From the NCBI GenBank assembly GCA_947454355.1, contig CANGKR010000010.1:1-33121 (forward strand): DNA of 33,121 bases, read 5' to 3'. The DNA is from Comamonadaceae bacterium (GTDB taxonomy: Bacteria > Pseudomonadota > Gammaproteobacteria > Burkholderiales > Burkholderiaceae_C). Position numbers and translations under genes: made by a program. The notes beneath the pieces are model-generated. The model made no database searches and was not told the origin of the DNA. It saw nothing but the letters and a program-made list of their open reading frames with translations. This document shows, piece by piece, positions 24,933 through 33,121 of this stretch (position 1 is the stretch's first letter; every line of letters begins with the position of its first letter).

Positions 24933-27293
24933 TCACTCCACACGGGTCACACGGTTTGGCTTGAAGCCCAGATCGGCCACTTTGCCCTTCTTGGCACGCG
25001 CGACTTTGGCGTTGTTCAGGCTGCGGATCTCCAGCATTTCTTCGCGCTCTTTGCCACCGCGGCCAACGCCAGCGATCTTGACGCTGCGGGTGTAGGCCGC
25101 CGCACCTGCCAAGCTGTCTTTGGCTTCGAGGTCGATGAGCATCAGGCCCCGGCCGCCTTTTTCCATGGTCTTGAGTTCACCTATTTCAAAAGTCAGCACC
25201 CGGCCCCCCGTGCTGGCGCAGCACACGCTGGTCGCCGCGGGCATGGCTTGCTTGTCGGCGGGTACGGTGGCACTGCTGCCGCTCACATGGCTGGGGGTGC
25301 AGAAGGTTTCACCGTCACCTAAGCTGATGAAAGCCTTGCCCGCTTTGTTGCGCGAAATCATGTTCTCGACCGAGGCCATGAAACCATAACCGCCAGAGCC
25401 GCTGAGCAGCAGCGTGGCGTTGGCCGGGCCTGCAAAGTAGTGTGCAATTTGCGTGGTGGGTTCCAGCTCGATGAGTGTGGTCACCGGCTGGCCGTCGCCC
25501 CGGGCTCCGGGCAGTGTAGCCACGGGCACGCTGTAGATGCGGCCGTTGCTGCCGAAGATCAGCAGCGTGTCCACCGTGCGGCATTCAAAGGTGCCATAAA
25601 GCCCATCGCCCGCCTTGAAGGCAAAGCTCGTCGCGTCGTGGCCGTGGCCCGTGCGGGCACGCACCCAGCCTTTTTCCGAGACGACCACCGTCACGGGTTC
25701 GTCCACCACCTTGACTTCGGCCACGGCTTTTTTCTCTTCCTGAATCAGCGTGCGGCGTGGGTCGGCAAAGGTCTTGGCATCGGCTTCGATCTCCTTGATC
25801 ATCAGGCGGCGCAGCGCGGCGGGGCTGCCTAAAATTTCTTCGAGCTTGCCCTGCTCGCCGCGCAGCTCACTCAGCTCTTGCTCGATCTTGATGGCCTCCA
25901 AACGGGCCAGTTGGCGCAGGCGAATCTCCAGGATGTCTTCGGCTTGGCGGTCGCTGAGCTGGAAGGCTTCGATCAGCGCGGGCTTGGGCTCGTCGCTGTG
26001 TCGGATGATGCGGATCACCTCGTCAATGTTCAGCAAGACCAGCTGACGGCCTTCCAAAATATGGATGCGGTCCAGCACCTTGTTCAGGCGGTGCTGGCTG
26101 CGGCGGGTGATGGTGATCTGGCGGAAGCTGATCCACTCGACCAGCATCTGGCGCAGCGACTTCTGGATGGGCTTGCCGTCGATGCCCACGGACGTCATGT
26201 TGATCGGCGCGGACGTTTCCAGGCTGGTGTGCGCCAGCAAGGCGGTGATGAGTTCGCTCTGTTCGATGCGGCTGGTTTTGGGCTCGAACACCAGACGCAC
26301 GGCGGCGTCTTTGCTCGATTCGTCACGCACCACGTCCAGCACATTCAAGATACTGGCTTTGAGCTGGACCTGATCGGCGCTGAGCGCTTTTTTACCCGCT
26401 TTGACCTTGGGGTTGGTGAGTTCTTCGATCTCTTCAAGCACGCGCTGGGAGCTCACGCCTTGCGGCAACTCGGTCACCACCAGTTGCCATTGGCCCCGGG
26501 CGAGTTCTTCGATCTTCCAGCGGGCACGCACTTTGAGGCTGCCGCGACCGGTGCGATAGGCATCGGCAATATCGCCGGCCGGGCTGATGATCTGGCCGCC
26601 CCCGGGGTAGTCGGGGCCGGGGATGATGGCCATCAGCTCGCTGTCGCTCAGCTTGTCATTACGGATCAAGGCCACGCAGGCATCGGCCACTTCGCGCAGG
26701 TTGTGGCTGGGGATTTCGGTGGCCAGGCCCACGGCAATGCCGCTGGCGCCATTGAGCAAGCTAAAAGGCAAGCGGGCAGGCAGCTGGCGCGGCTCTTCGG
26801 TCGAGCCGTCGTAGTTGGGGATGAAGTCCACCGTGCCCATGTCGATCTCATCCAGCAACAAGCTGGTGATGCGCGACAAACGAGCCTCGGTGTAACGCAT
26901 GGCGGCCGCGCCGTCACCGTCGCGCGAGCCAAAGTTGCCTTGACCGTCGATGAGCGGGTAGCGCTGCGAAAAGTCTTGCGCCATGCGCACCAGTGCGTCA
27001 TAGGCGGCCGTATCGCCGTGCGGGTGGTAACGACCCAGCACATCGCCCACCACGCGGGCGCTTTTGACGGGTTTGGCGGCGGTGTTGTTGTTCGGGCCGC
27101 TGTACGACAAACCCATGCGGTCCATCGAATACAAAATGCGCCGCTGCACGGGCTTCTGGCCGTCGCACACATCGGGTAAGGCGCGGCCTTTGACGACGGA
27201 CAGCGCGTATTCCAGATAGGCCCGCTGGGCGTAGGCGCCTAAGTGGTCGCCTTCAGGAGCGTCGGTGGTAGGGGTCAACAAGTCAGTGGTCAT
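24933..27293 (-). CDS. parC: DNA topoisomerase IV subunit A
   Basis: A 786-residue type IIA topoisomerase subunit that cuts and rejoins DNA to unlink daughter chromosomes. The N-terminal region shows [20 protein letters not shown], the QRDR ([16 protein letters not shown], with T95 and D99 in the positions linked to quinolone response), and catalytic Y134 in [11 protein letters not shown]. The C-terminal part is the beta-pinwheel DNA-wrapping domain. GyrA has a similar plan, but the pairing with an adjacent parE-type gene and the length and pinwheel style favour ParC. The frame opens with a TTG at 27317; ATG 27293 is chosen because the family starts there and GGAACGAA precedes it. It follows parE by 20 bases. 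Confidence 0.93.
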   Translation of the reverse strand: MTTDLLTPTTDAPEGDHLGAYAQRAYLEYALSVVKGRALPDVCDGQKPVQRRILYSMDRMGLSYSGPNNNTAAKPVKSARVVGDVLGRYHPHGDTAAYDALVRMAQDFSQRYPLIDGQGNFGSRDGDGAAAMRYTEARLSRITSLLLDEIDMGTVDFIPNYDGSTEEPRQLPARLPFSLLNGASGIAVGLATEIPSHNLREVADACVALIRNDKLSDSELMAIIPGPDYPGGGQIISPAGDIADAYRTGRGSLKVRARWKIEELARGQWQLVVTELPQGVSSQRVLEEIEELTNPKVKAGKKALSADQVQLKASILNVLDVVRDESSKDAAVRLVFEPKTSRIEQSELITALLAHTSLETSAPINMTSVGIDGKPIQKSLRQMLVEWISFRQITITRRSQHRLNKVLDRIHILEGRQLVLLNIDEVIRIIRHSDEPKPALIEAFQLSDRQAEDILEIRLRQLARLEAIKIEQELSELRGEQGKLEEILGSPAALRRLMIKEIEADAKTFADPRRTLIQEEKKAVAEVKVVDEPVTVVVSEKGWVRARTGHGHDATSFAFKAGDGLYGTFECRTVDTLLIFGSNGRIYSVPVATLPGARGDGQPVTTLIELEPTTQIAHYFAGPANATLLLSGSGGYGFMASVENMISRNKAGKAFISLGDGETFCTPSHVSGSSATVPADKQAMPAATSVCCASTGGRVLTFEIGELKTMEKGGRGLMLIDLEAKDSLAGAAAYTRSVKIAGVGRGGKEREEMLEIRSLNNAKVARAKKGKVADLGFKPNRVTRVE

Positions 27294-27313
27294 GGATTCG
27301 TTCCGATGCGGCT

Positions 27314-29296
27314 TCAAACATCAATTTCAATGCTGTCGCCGTGCAGTTCCATCAGCTCGCGGCGGGCGGCGGCTTCGCCTTTGCCCATGAGCTGGGTCAT
27401 GAGGCTTTCGGTGCCCGCGTTGTCCAGCGGGCCCAGCTCAATGGGCAGCAGGCGGCGCGTGTCGGGGTTGAGCGTGGTGTCCCACAACTGTTCAGCGCTC
27501 ATCTCGCCCAGGCCCTTGAAGCGGCTGATGCTCCAGCCGCCTTCTTTGACGCCGTCTTTGCGCAGTTTGTCGATGATGGCCGTCAGCTCGCCCTCATCCA
27601 ACGCATAGGCTTTAGACGCAGGCTTTTTCCCGCGTGCGGGGGCATCAACCCGGAACAGCGGTGGCCGTGCGACATACAAATGCCCGGCTTCGATCAGCTT
27701 GGGAAAGTGGCGGAAAAACAAGGTGAGCAAAAGCACCTGGATGTGCGAGCCGTCCACGTCCGCGTCCGACAAGATACAGACCTTGCCGTAACGCAGGTTG
27801 CTCATGTCGGGGTTGTCGTTGGGCCCGTGCGGGTCCACGCCAATGGCCACCGAAATGTCGTGGATTTCGTTGTTGGCAAACAAGCGGTCGCGGTCCACTT
27901 CCCAGGTGTTGAGCACCTTGCCACGCAGGGGCAAGATGGCCTGGCACTCTTTGTTGCGGCCCATTTTGGCGCTGCCGCCAGCCGAGTCGCCCTCGACCAG
28001 AAACACTTCGTTGTGCAGGATGTCTTTGCTCTCGCAATCGGTGAGCTTGCCGGGCAGCACGGCCACGCCGGAGCTCTTGCGCTTTTCGACCTTCTGGCCC
28101 GCTTTCTGGCGGGTTTGTGCGGCCTTGATGGCGAGTTCGGCCAGTTTTTTGCCGTAGTCCACATGCTCGTTCAGCCACAACTCCAAGGCCGGACGCACAA
28201 AGCTGGAGACCAGCCGCACCGCGTCGCGTGAATTCAACCGTTCCTTGATCTGGCCCTGAAACTGCGGGTCGAGCACTTTGGCACTCAGCACATAGCTGGC
28301 ACGTGCAAACACGTCTTCGGGCATGAGCTTGACACCCTTGGGCAGCAGACCATGCAGCTCGATGAAGCTTTTGACGGCGGTGAACAGGCCATCGCGCAAG
28401 CCGCTGTCGTGCGTGCCGCCAGCGCTGGTGGGGATCAGGTTGACGTAACTCTCGCGCACTGGAGCGCCGTCTTCGGTGAAAGCCACGGCCCACGAAGCGC
28501 CCTCGCCTTCGGCAAAGCTGTCGTGGTTGGCATCGGCAAAACCTTCGCCTTCAAACAGCGGGATGACCGGGTCGCCATTGAGCGTTTGCGTCAGGTAATC
28601 GCGCAGACCGGCTTTGTATTGCCACTGCTGGGTTTCTTTGGTTTTTTCATTGACCAAGGTCACCGTCACGCCGGGCATCAGCACGGCTTTGCTGCGCAGC
28701 AGGTGCGTCAGCTCGTTCATGGGCAACGCGCTGGATTCAAAGTATTTGGCGTCAGGCCACGCGCGCACGGTGGTGCCTTGTTTGCGGTCGCCCTCGCCTG
28801 TGGCGCGTTTGACCAGCGGCTCGGTCACGTCGCCACCCGAGAACACCAGTGTCGCCACTTGGCCCTCGCGGTAGCTGGTGGCTTCCAGGCGCTTGGACAG
28901 CGCATTGGTCACCGACACGCCCACGCCGTGCAGGCCGCCCGAGAAGCTGTACGCGCCGCCCTTGCCCTTGTCAAACTTGCCGCCCGCATGCAGCCGGGTG
29001 AACACCAGCTCGATCACCGGGGCGTTTTCTTCAGGGTGCAAGCCGAAGGGAATGCCCCGGCCATCGTCTTCGATGCTGACCGAGCCATCGGCGTGCAAGA
29101 TGACTTTGATCTTTTTGCCGTAACCCGCCAACGCCTCGTCGGCGGCGTTGTCTAGCACTTCTTGGATGATGTGCAGGGGGTTGTCGGTGCGGGTGTACAT
29201 GCCCGGGCGTTGCTTGACGGGCTCGAGGCCCTTCAAGACGCGGATCGAGCCTTCGGAGTACTCATTAGAGGTTTTGACAGTTGATTGGGTGACCAT
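27314..29296 (-). CDS. parE: DNA topoisomerase IV subunit B
   Basis: A 660-residue ATPase subunit of topoisomerase IV. The GHKL ATPase region carries [11 protein letters not shown], the DDGRGIP loop (about 79) and [16 protein letters not shown]. The TOPRIM region has [12 protein letters not shown] (about 430) and the metal-binding [11 protein letters not shown] (about 507). It works with ParC, encoded 20 bases downstream. The length fits ParE rather than the longer GyrB. ATG 29296 is preferred to the frame's upstream start at 29359, because the conserved sequence begins [19 protein letters not shown] and the extra residues lie in the divergent intergenic region. It is divergent from the short-chain dehydrogenase gene. 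Confidence 0.93.
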   Translation of the reverse strand: MVTQSTVKTSNEYSEGSIRVLKGLEPVKQRPGMYTRTDNPLHIIQEVLDNAADEALAGYGKKIKVILHADGSVSIEDDGRGIPFGLHPEENAPVIELVFTRLHAGGKFDKGKGGAYSFSGGLHGVGVSVTNALSKRLEATSYREGQVATLVFSGGDVTEPLVKRATGEGDRKQGTTVRAWPDAKYFESSALPMNELTHLLRSKAVLMPGVTVTLVNEKTKETQQWQYKAGLRDYLTQTLNGDPVIPLFEGEGFADANHDSFAEGEGASWAVAFTEDGAPVRESYVNLIPTSAGGTHDSGLRDGLFTAVKSFIELHGLLPKGVKLMPEDVFARASYVLSAKVLDPQFQGQIKERLNSRDAVRLVSSFVRPALELWLNEHVDYGKKLAELAIKAAQTRQKAGQKVEKRKSSGVAVLPGKLTDCESKDILHNEVFLVEGDSAGGSAKMGRNKECQAILPLRGKVLNTWEVDRDRLFANNEIHDISVAIGVDPHGPNDNPDMSNLRYGKVCILSDADVDGSHIQVLLLTLFFRHFPKLIEAGHLYVARPPLFRVDAPARGKKPASKAYALDEGELTAIIDKLRKDGVKEGGWSISRFKGLGEMSAEQLWDTTLNPDTRRLLPIELGPLDNAGTESLMTQLMGKGEAAARRELMELHGDSIEIDV

Positions 29297-29414
29297 GGAC
29301 GCCGATTGTAGTGGGAATGCGCCCCAACCACTGGATGCAATCACAGTTCGCGTTTTCAAACATGAGGCCCGCGCTTAAACTGCAGGCTTCAGCATTGCGG
29401 TCAAAAGGGGTGTC

Positions 29415-30227
29415 ATGCCAGTCATCATCATCACAGGGGCCTCAGACGGCATCGGAGCCGAAATGGCCAGGCAACTGGCCGTCGGCCCAAACGTCCAGTT
29501 GGTGTTGGCGGCCCGCAAACAAGCCATCCTGCATGACGTGGCCCGCCAATGCCAAGCCCTGGGGGCTCAGACTCTGGTGGTGCCCACCGATGTCCGGGAA
29601 CAAACCCAATGCCAGGCATTGATCGACGCCGCTGTGCAGGCCTATGGCCGCATAGACACCCTGATCAACAACGCAGGCGTGTCGGCGCAAGCCCTGTTTG
29701 CCGATGTCCAAGCCCGTGACTTGCATTGGTACGAAGACCTGATGCGCGTCAACCTGTGGGGCAGCGTATGGTGCACCCATGCAGCCTTGCCGCACCTGCG
29801 TGCCAGTCAAGGCCGTTTGGTCGCAGTGTCGTCGCTGGCCGGTCTGGCGGGTGTGCCCGGGCGCACCGCCTACAGTGCCACCAAGTTCGCCATGGTCGGT
29901 TTTTTTGAAGCCTTGCGCACCGAAGAACGTGGTCAGGGCGTGAGCGTGACCATCGCCTACCCGGGGGTGGTGGCCACACAAATTCGCTATCACGGCCTGA
30001 ATGCCCAAGGCGTGGCGGCTGGCGCCAGCGGTTTGAAAGAGGACAAGGCCATGAGCGTGGAAACCTGTGCCCGTCTCATTGTGCAAGGCCTGCAGGCCCG
30101 CAAACGAGAGGTGGTCATGACCGCCGCAGGCAAAATCGGCCGATTCCTGAAGTTGTTCGCCCCGGGCCTGGTCGAAACCTTGATCTTGTCCGCTCTCAAA
30201 GAAGACGTCAAACCTCGACGGGACTGA
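29415..30227 (+). CDS. Short-chain dehydrogenase/reductase
   Basis: A 270-residue Rossmann-fold oxidoreductase. It has the cofactor motif TGASDGIG (7-14), NNAG (85-88), N113, active-site S139 or S140 in AVSSLAG, and Y153-x-x-x-K157 in YSATK, a complete catalytic set. A basic residue pair after the second strand (LAARK) suggests NADP(H), which is an inference. The C-terminal LKLFAPGLVETLILSALKE is a hydrophobic or amphipathic tail that could touch the membrane. The methyltransferase gene follows after four bases, so both belong to one transcript. The substrate cannot be told. Confidence 0.9.
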   Translation: MPVIIITGASDGIGAEMARQLAVGPNVQLVLAARKQAILHDVARQCQALGAQTLVVPTDVREQTQCQALIDAAVQAYGRIDTLINNAGVSAQALFADVQARDLHWYEDLMRVNLWGSVWCTHAALPHLRASQGRLVAVSSLAGLAGVPGRTAYSATKFAMVGFFEALRTEERGQGVSVTIAYPGVVATQIRYHGLNAQGVAAGASGLKEDKAMSVETCARLIVQGLQARKREVVMTAAGKIGRFLKLFAPGLVETLILSALKEDVKPRRD

Positions 30228-30231
30228 TCAG

Positions 30232-30777
30232 ATGACCCCCTTGCAAGGCACACAAGCACCTTCGGCCTGGATACAAAAATGGGCGCCATTGATTGCACCT
30301 CACGGCAGCGTGCTCGATGTGGCCTGCGGGGGAGGACGGCACATGCAGTACCTCGCTGAGCAAGGTCACGGGGTGACCGGCATTGACCGCTCACCCGAGG
30401 CCATTGAGGCCGCCCGCGCCTGGGGCCATGCCGTGCTGGCCGACATTGAAAACCACGCTTGGCCCCTGCCAGGCTTGAGTTTTGATGCGGTGGTGGTGAC
30501 CCATTACCTGTGGCGTGACTTGATGCCCACCCTGATCGAGGCCCTGGCTCCGGGCGGGGTATTACTGTATGAAACCTTTACCCAGGGCAATGAAACCGTG
30601 GGCAAACCCTCTCGGCCTGATTTTTTGCTGCGCCCGGGCGAGTTGCTACAAATGTGCGGGGAGCTGCGGGTGGTGGCCTACGAGGATGGCTTTTTGAACG
30701 GACCCGAGCGCTACATCCAGAGGATTGCAGCAGTGCGCGAAAGACCGCACCAGCATGCCGCGCGATACCCTTTGTGA
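30232..30777 (+). CDS. Class I SAM-dependent methyltransferase
   Basis: A 181-residue methyltransferase. The SAM-binding motif I is VLDVACGGGRHMQYLA (about 27-42), with D52 of motif II in GVTGIDRSPEAI and a motif-IV-like VVVTHYLWRDLMPTL, then APGGVLLYETF. The size and the GRHMQYLA/GIDRSPEAIE features recall small TehB-like methyltransferases, but the substrate is not determinable. It starts four bases after the short-chain dehydrogenase stop. The 76 bases between it and dapA hold a TAGAAT at 30820-30825 that could be a -10 element, although no matching -35 was found. Confidence 0.88.
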   Translation: MTPLQGTQAPSAWIQKWAPLIAPHGSVLDVACGGGRHMQYLAEQGHGVTGIDRSPEAIEAARAWGHAVLADIENHAWPLPGLSFDAVVVTHYLWRDLMPTLIEALAPGGVLLYETFTQGNETVGKPSRPDFLLRPGELLQMCGELRVVAYEDGFLNGPERYIQRIAAVRERPHQHAARYPL

Positions 30778-30853
30778 CGCTTGAAAGTCCGGGTTCAGCG
30801 CCGGGGCGGCTTCAGTCGTTAGAATGCTCTTTTCCCGTCAAAATTCATTGGCC

Positions 30854-31750
30854 ATGACCACCACATTCCAGCCGATCAAAGGCAGCATTCCCGCATTGGC
30901 CACGCCCATGCTTTCAGATGGCAGCGTGGACTACCCCACCTTGCGCAAACTGATCGATTGGCACATTGCCGAAGGCACCGATTGTTTGTGCGTGGTGGGC
31001 ACCACGGGGGAGTCTCCCACCGTGAGCGTGCAAGAGCACCGTGAGATCATCCGCGTGGCGGTCGAGCAGGCTGATAAACGTATCCCCATCATGGCCGGTT
31101 GCGGCGCCAACGCCACCTCCGAAGCCATCGAGCTGGCGCAATTTGCTCAAAGCGTGGGGGCAGACTGTCAATTGCAAGTAGTGCCCTATTACAACCGTCC
31201 CACCCAAGAAGGGCTTTACCAGCACTTCAAGGCAATTGCCGAAGCCGTACCGGGACTGCCCATCGTCATGTACAACGTGCCGGGCCGTACCGTGGCCGAT
31301 ATGCAGCACGATACTGTCATCCGCTTGGCGCAAGTTCCGGGGATCGTCGGCATCAAGGAAGCCACAGGCAACCTCGAGCGGGCACAGTGGCTGATCCGAG
31401 ATGTGCCTGCCGGTTTTGCCGTGTATTCCGGTGACGACCCGACCGCAGTGGCCACCATGTTGTGCGGCGGCAGCGGCAACATCAGCGTGACAGCGAACAT
31501 TGCCCCGCGTTTGATGCACGAGTTGTGCATGGCGGCTTTGGCCGGCGACATTGCCAAGGCCATGGCGATTCAATTCAAACTCATGCCTGTGCATAAAAAC
31601 CTGTTTGTCGAAGCCAACCCCATTCCAGTCAAATGGGCCATGCAGCGCATGGGCTTGTGCAATGGCACACTGCGCTTGCCTTTGACCCCTCTGTCTCCCT
31701 CATTTGAACCCGTGGTCGAGGCCGCTTTGCGTGCCAGTGGCTTGATCTGA
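30854..31750 (+). CDS. dapA: 4-hydroxy-tetrahydrodipicolinate synthase
   Basis: This enzyme condenses pyruvate with aspartate semialdehyde in the lysine and diaminopimelate pathway, feeding cell wall synthesis. The 298-residue TIM barrel shows T50-T51 in GTTGESPT, Y113 in [16 protein letters not shown]140 and R145 in YNVPGRT, and the Schiff-base K168 in [10 protein letters not shown], a full match to the known catalytic set. ATG 30854 is used; the open frame begins at 30824, but the first ten codons are not family-like. Its stop overlaps the bamC reading frame (an ATG shares the A of TGA at 31750). The dapA-bamC order is also seen in Escherichia coli. Confidence 0.95.
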   Translation: MTTTFQPIKGSIPALATPMLSDGSVDYPTLRKLIDWHIAEGTDCLCVVGTTGESPTVSVQEHREIIRVAVEQADKRIPIMAGCGANATSEAIELAQFAQSVGADCQLQVVPYYNRPTQEGLYQHFKAIAEAVPGLPIVMYNVPGRTVADMQHDTVIRLAQVPGIVGIKEATGNLERAQWLIRDVPAGFAVYSGDDPTAVATMLCGGSGNISVTANIAPRLMHELCMAALAGDIAKAMAIQFKLMPVHKNLFVEANPIPVKWAMQRMGLCNGTLRLPLTPLSPSFEPVVEAALRASGLI

Positions 31751-31765
31751 TGACGATCCCCTTTC

Positions 31766-31770
31766 AGGAA
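31766..31770 (+). promoter_or_regulatory. Ribosome binding site for the bamC GTG start
   Basis: AGGAA lies six bases before GTG 31777. It favours this start over the ATG at 31750, which sits inside the dapA stop. Confidence 0.6.
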
Positions 31771-31776
31771 AAACCC

Positions 31777-32880
31777 GTGAATCGTTTTGCAACTCCCGCC
31801 CGCACCCTGACCGCGCTGGCTTTGGCCGCGAGCTTGGCCGCTTGCTCTTCGCTTGAAGAAGACAAAATCAACTACAAAAGCGCCAGCAAAGCGTCCACAT
31901 TGGAGGTGCCGCCCGACCTGACTCAATTGCGCAAGGATTCGCGCTACATTTTGGATAGCAACTCGGCTGCCGCTTCGGGTTTTCAAGGCGCTTCCGTCAA
32001 AGCCGCCGACAACGGCACCGCCAGCAATTCGGCAGGCGATGCCCGCATGGAGCGCTCAGGTAACCAGCGCTATCTGGTCGTCAACCTCCCTGCCGACAAG
32101 GTGTGGAGCGTGCTGCAGGACTTCTGGAAAGACAACGGTTTCACCCTCTCCACCGACCAAGCTGAGCTGGGCATCATGGAAACCGATTGGGCTGAGAACC
32201 GCGCCAAACTGCCACAAGACTTCATCCGCCGCACATTGGGCCGTGTACTCGACTCCATCTATTCCACGGGTGAGCGCGACCGCTTTCGCACCCGCATCGA
32301 ACGCAATGCCCAAGGCGGCGTGGAAATCTACATCAGCCACCGCGGGATGATTGAAAACTACAAAGGCCAGTACAAAGACCAAACCATCTGGGAGCCACGC
32401 CCCGCTGACCCTGAACTCGAAATCGAGTTCATGCGCCGACTGATGCTCAAGTTCGGTGGCGCTACAGCCCCTGTGACAGCGTCTGCGAAGGCCACTCCAG
32501 CTGTCACCGTGGCCGGTGCTCAGGTCACAAAAGTCAACAACCAGCCCGTCATTGAAGTGAACGACGATCTGGACCGCACCTGGCGCCGTCTGGGCGTAGC
32601 TTTAGACCGCACCAGCTTCACGGTGGAAGACCGTGACCGCAGCAAAGGCGTTTATTTTGTGCGTTACGTACCGGCCGGCAGCGTAGGCAAGGAGCCTGGC
32701 TTCTTTGCCAAGCTGTTCAGCAGCACCGACAGCTCAGCGCCTGCCTTGACCCGTTACCGCATCACCTTGACAACGGCAGGGGGTGTATCGCGCATCGCGG
32801 TCCAAAACGCCGAAGGTGCGTCGGACGCCTCTGAAAACGCCGAAAAAATCCTCAAACTGATCGCTGGCGAATTGAAGTGA
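31777..32880 (+). CDS. bamC: Outer membrane protein assembly factor BamC
   Basis: A lipoprotein of the BAM complex that inserts beta-barrel proteins into the outer membrane. From GTG 31777 it is 367 residues: basic start NRFATPAR, hydrophobic LTALALAASLAA, and lipobox cysteine C23 followed by SSLEEDK. The unstructured segment with EVPPDLTQL matches the part of BamC that binds BamD. Two helix-grip domains follow (about 80-220 and 250-367, the latter starting NDDLDRTWRRLGVALDRTSF). A start at ATG 31750 would add nine residues before the basic region. It is translationally close to dapA. A strong terminator follows at 32957. Confidence 0.9.
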   Translation: MNRFATPARTLTALALAASLAACSSLEEDKINYKSASKASTLEVPPDLTQLRKDSRYILDSNSAAASGFQGASVKAADNGTASNSAGDARMERSGNQRYLVVNLPADKVWSVLQDFWKDNGFTLSTDQAELGIMETDWAENRAKLPQDFIRRTLGRVLDSIYSTGERDRFRTRIERNAQGGVEIYISHRGMIENYKGQYKDQTIWEPRPADPELEIEFMRRLMLKFGGATAPVTASAKATPAVTVAGAQVTKVNNQPVIEVNDDLDRTWRRLGVALDRTSFTVEDRDRSKGVYFVRYVPAGSVGKEPGFFAKLFSSTDSSAPALTRYRITLTTAGGVSRIAVQNAEGASDASENAEKILKLIAGELK

Positions 32881-32956
32881 AATGGGTCGTCAAGGCCGTG
32901 GGCAACATCACCTTGCCTGTGGCCAACCCCAAGCGTCCACACTCATAGGCAAGACG

Positions 32957-32986
32957 AAAAAAAACCCCGCTCAGCGGGGTTTTTTT
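32957..32986. terminator. Bidirectional intrinsic terminator
   Basis: CCCCGC (32965-32970) pairs with GCGGGG (32974-32979) across a three-base loop, flanked by a run of A on the left (32957-32964) and T on the right (32980-32986). It suits bamC on the plus strand and the Ala/Pro-rich gene on the minus strand. Confidence 0.9.
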
Positions 32987-32992
32987 GATGGC

Positions 32993-33011
32993 TGCCTGAA
33001 TGAATCAGGCA
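32993..33011. repeat. Inverted repeat beside the terminator
   Basis: TGCCTGA (32993-32999) and TCAGGCA (33005-33011) form a seven-base stem around ATGAA. There is no T run directly after it, so it may add to the terminator on the minus strand or be incidental. Confidence 0.5.
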
Positions 33012-33027
33012 ACGATCAGGTGAAGAA

Positions 33028-33121
33028 TTACTTCTTCTCAGCAGCAGGAGCGGCTGGAGCAGCAGCGTCAGCTGGCTTGGCGTCAGCAGCAGGAGCGGCT
33101 GGAGCAGCAGGAGCCTCAGCA
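33028..33121 (-). CDS. Ala/Pro-rich C-terminal end of a gene entering from the right edge
   Basis: On the minus strand a frame is open from the window edge to TAA at 33028-33030, giving about 30 residues that read as repeated APAAPAA blocks separated by DAKPADA and ending in AEKK. This is a flexible, low-complexity tail of the kind found at the end of nucleic-acid-binding or cell-envelope proteins. The main domain lies outside the window, so no function can be named. The terminator at 32957-32986 lies just downstream. The tail carries a perfect internal DNA repeat. Confidence 0.75.
   Translation of the reverse strand, partial: AEAPAAPAAPAADAKPADAAAPAAPAAEKK
33038..33110. repeat. Perfect 28-bp direct repeat with 45-bp period
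   Basis: Positions 33038-33065 and 33083-33110 are identical over 28 bases. The 45-base period is 15 codons, so changes in copy number keep the frame. The repeat encodes the APAAPAA blocks of the tail. Confidence 0.9.

Noticed and set aside
27008-27022. Thr at the ParC position linked to quinolone resistance (T95)
   Set aside because: Thr may be the natural residue in this group, so resistance cannot be inferred from it.
25878-27179. A 433-residue open frame opposite parC
   Set aside because: It is antisense to a clear topoisomerase gene and its Gln/His/Ala-rich translation is typical of the reverse strand of GC-rich coding DNA.
27341-28231. A 296-residue open frame opposite parE
   Set aside because: It is antisense to parE, with low-complexity composition and no domain.
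30781-30825. TTGAAA and TAGAAT ahead of dapA as a promoter
   Set aside because: The spacing between them is 33 bases, too long for a sigma-70 promoter.

Overview
The window looks like a chromosomal piece of a betaproteobacterium of the order Burkholderiales, most likely family Comamonadaceae (a freshwater Limnohabitans/Rhodoferax-like organism). This is inferred from the GC-rich codon use, the dapA-bamC and parE-parC arrangements, and the style of the comEC, tannase and ATP-grasp/alpha-E proteins. No rRNA, tRNA, CRISPR array or insertion sequence was recognised.

Layout. (1) 1-930: a visibly AT-richer left edge with the 5' part of a minus-strand gene that runs off the window (starts at 654), plus a possible coding remnant at 740-907. 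(2) 926-2437: a double-cupin protein, a short tryptophan-rich protein facing away from it, and a small secreted protein. (3) 2524-4978: a LuxR-type response regulator followed by a membrane hybrid histidine kinase. (4) 4984-6320: an alpha/beta hydrolase whose signal-peptide N-terminus lies in another frame, which points to a frameshift. (5) 6400-18462: the centrepiece. An alpha-E protein and a circularly permuted ATP-grasp protein are on the minus strand behind comEC. Divergent from comEC is a plus-strand operon of a giant transglutaminase-DUF2126 protein, an ATP-grasp/alpha-E fusion and a second small transglutaminase. (6) 18487-19495: a RidA-like protein and a DUF1993 protein. (7) 19502-22822: two tandem tannase/feruloyl-esterase-like enzymes, one secreted and one a predicted lipoprotein. 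(8) 22960-24926: a crotonase-fold protein converging on an acyl-CoA dehydrogenase. (9) 24933-29296: topoisomerase IV, parE then parC, with the dehydrogenase immediately behind parC. (10) 29415-32880: a short-chain dehydrogenase, a methyltransferase, dapA and bamC. (11) 32957-33121: a bidirectional terminator and the repetitive Ala/Pro-rich C-terminus of a minus-strand gene entering from the right edge.

How the genes work together. The most interesting system is the two-sided set of transglutaminase-like, ATP-grasp and alpha-E genes around comEC. The families are known to co-occur and have been proposed to make or attach peptides, but substrates and products are unknown. Here one ATP-grasp is free-standing and one is fused to alpha-E, and the two differ at acidic positions that may be ligands. 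The two-component pair is probably one signalling unit. The tannases, crotonase and acyl-CoA dehydrogenase suggest use of plant-derived aromatic esters and acyl-CoAs, which is inference only. The topoisomerase IV, dapA and bamC regions are ordinary housekeeping.
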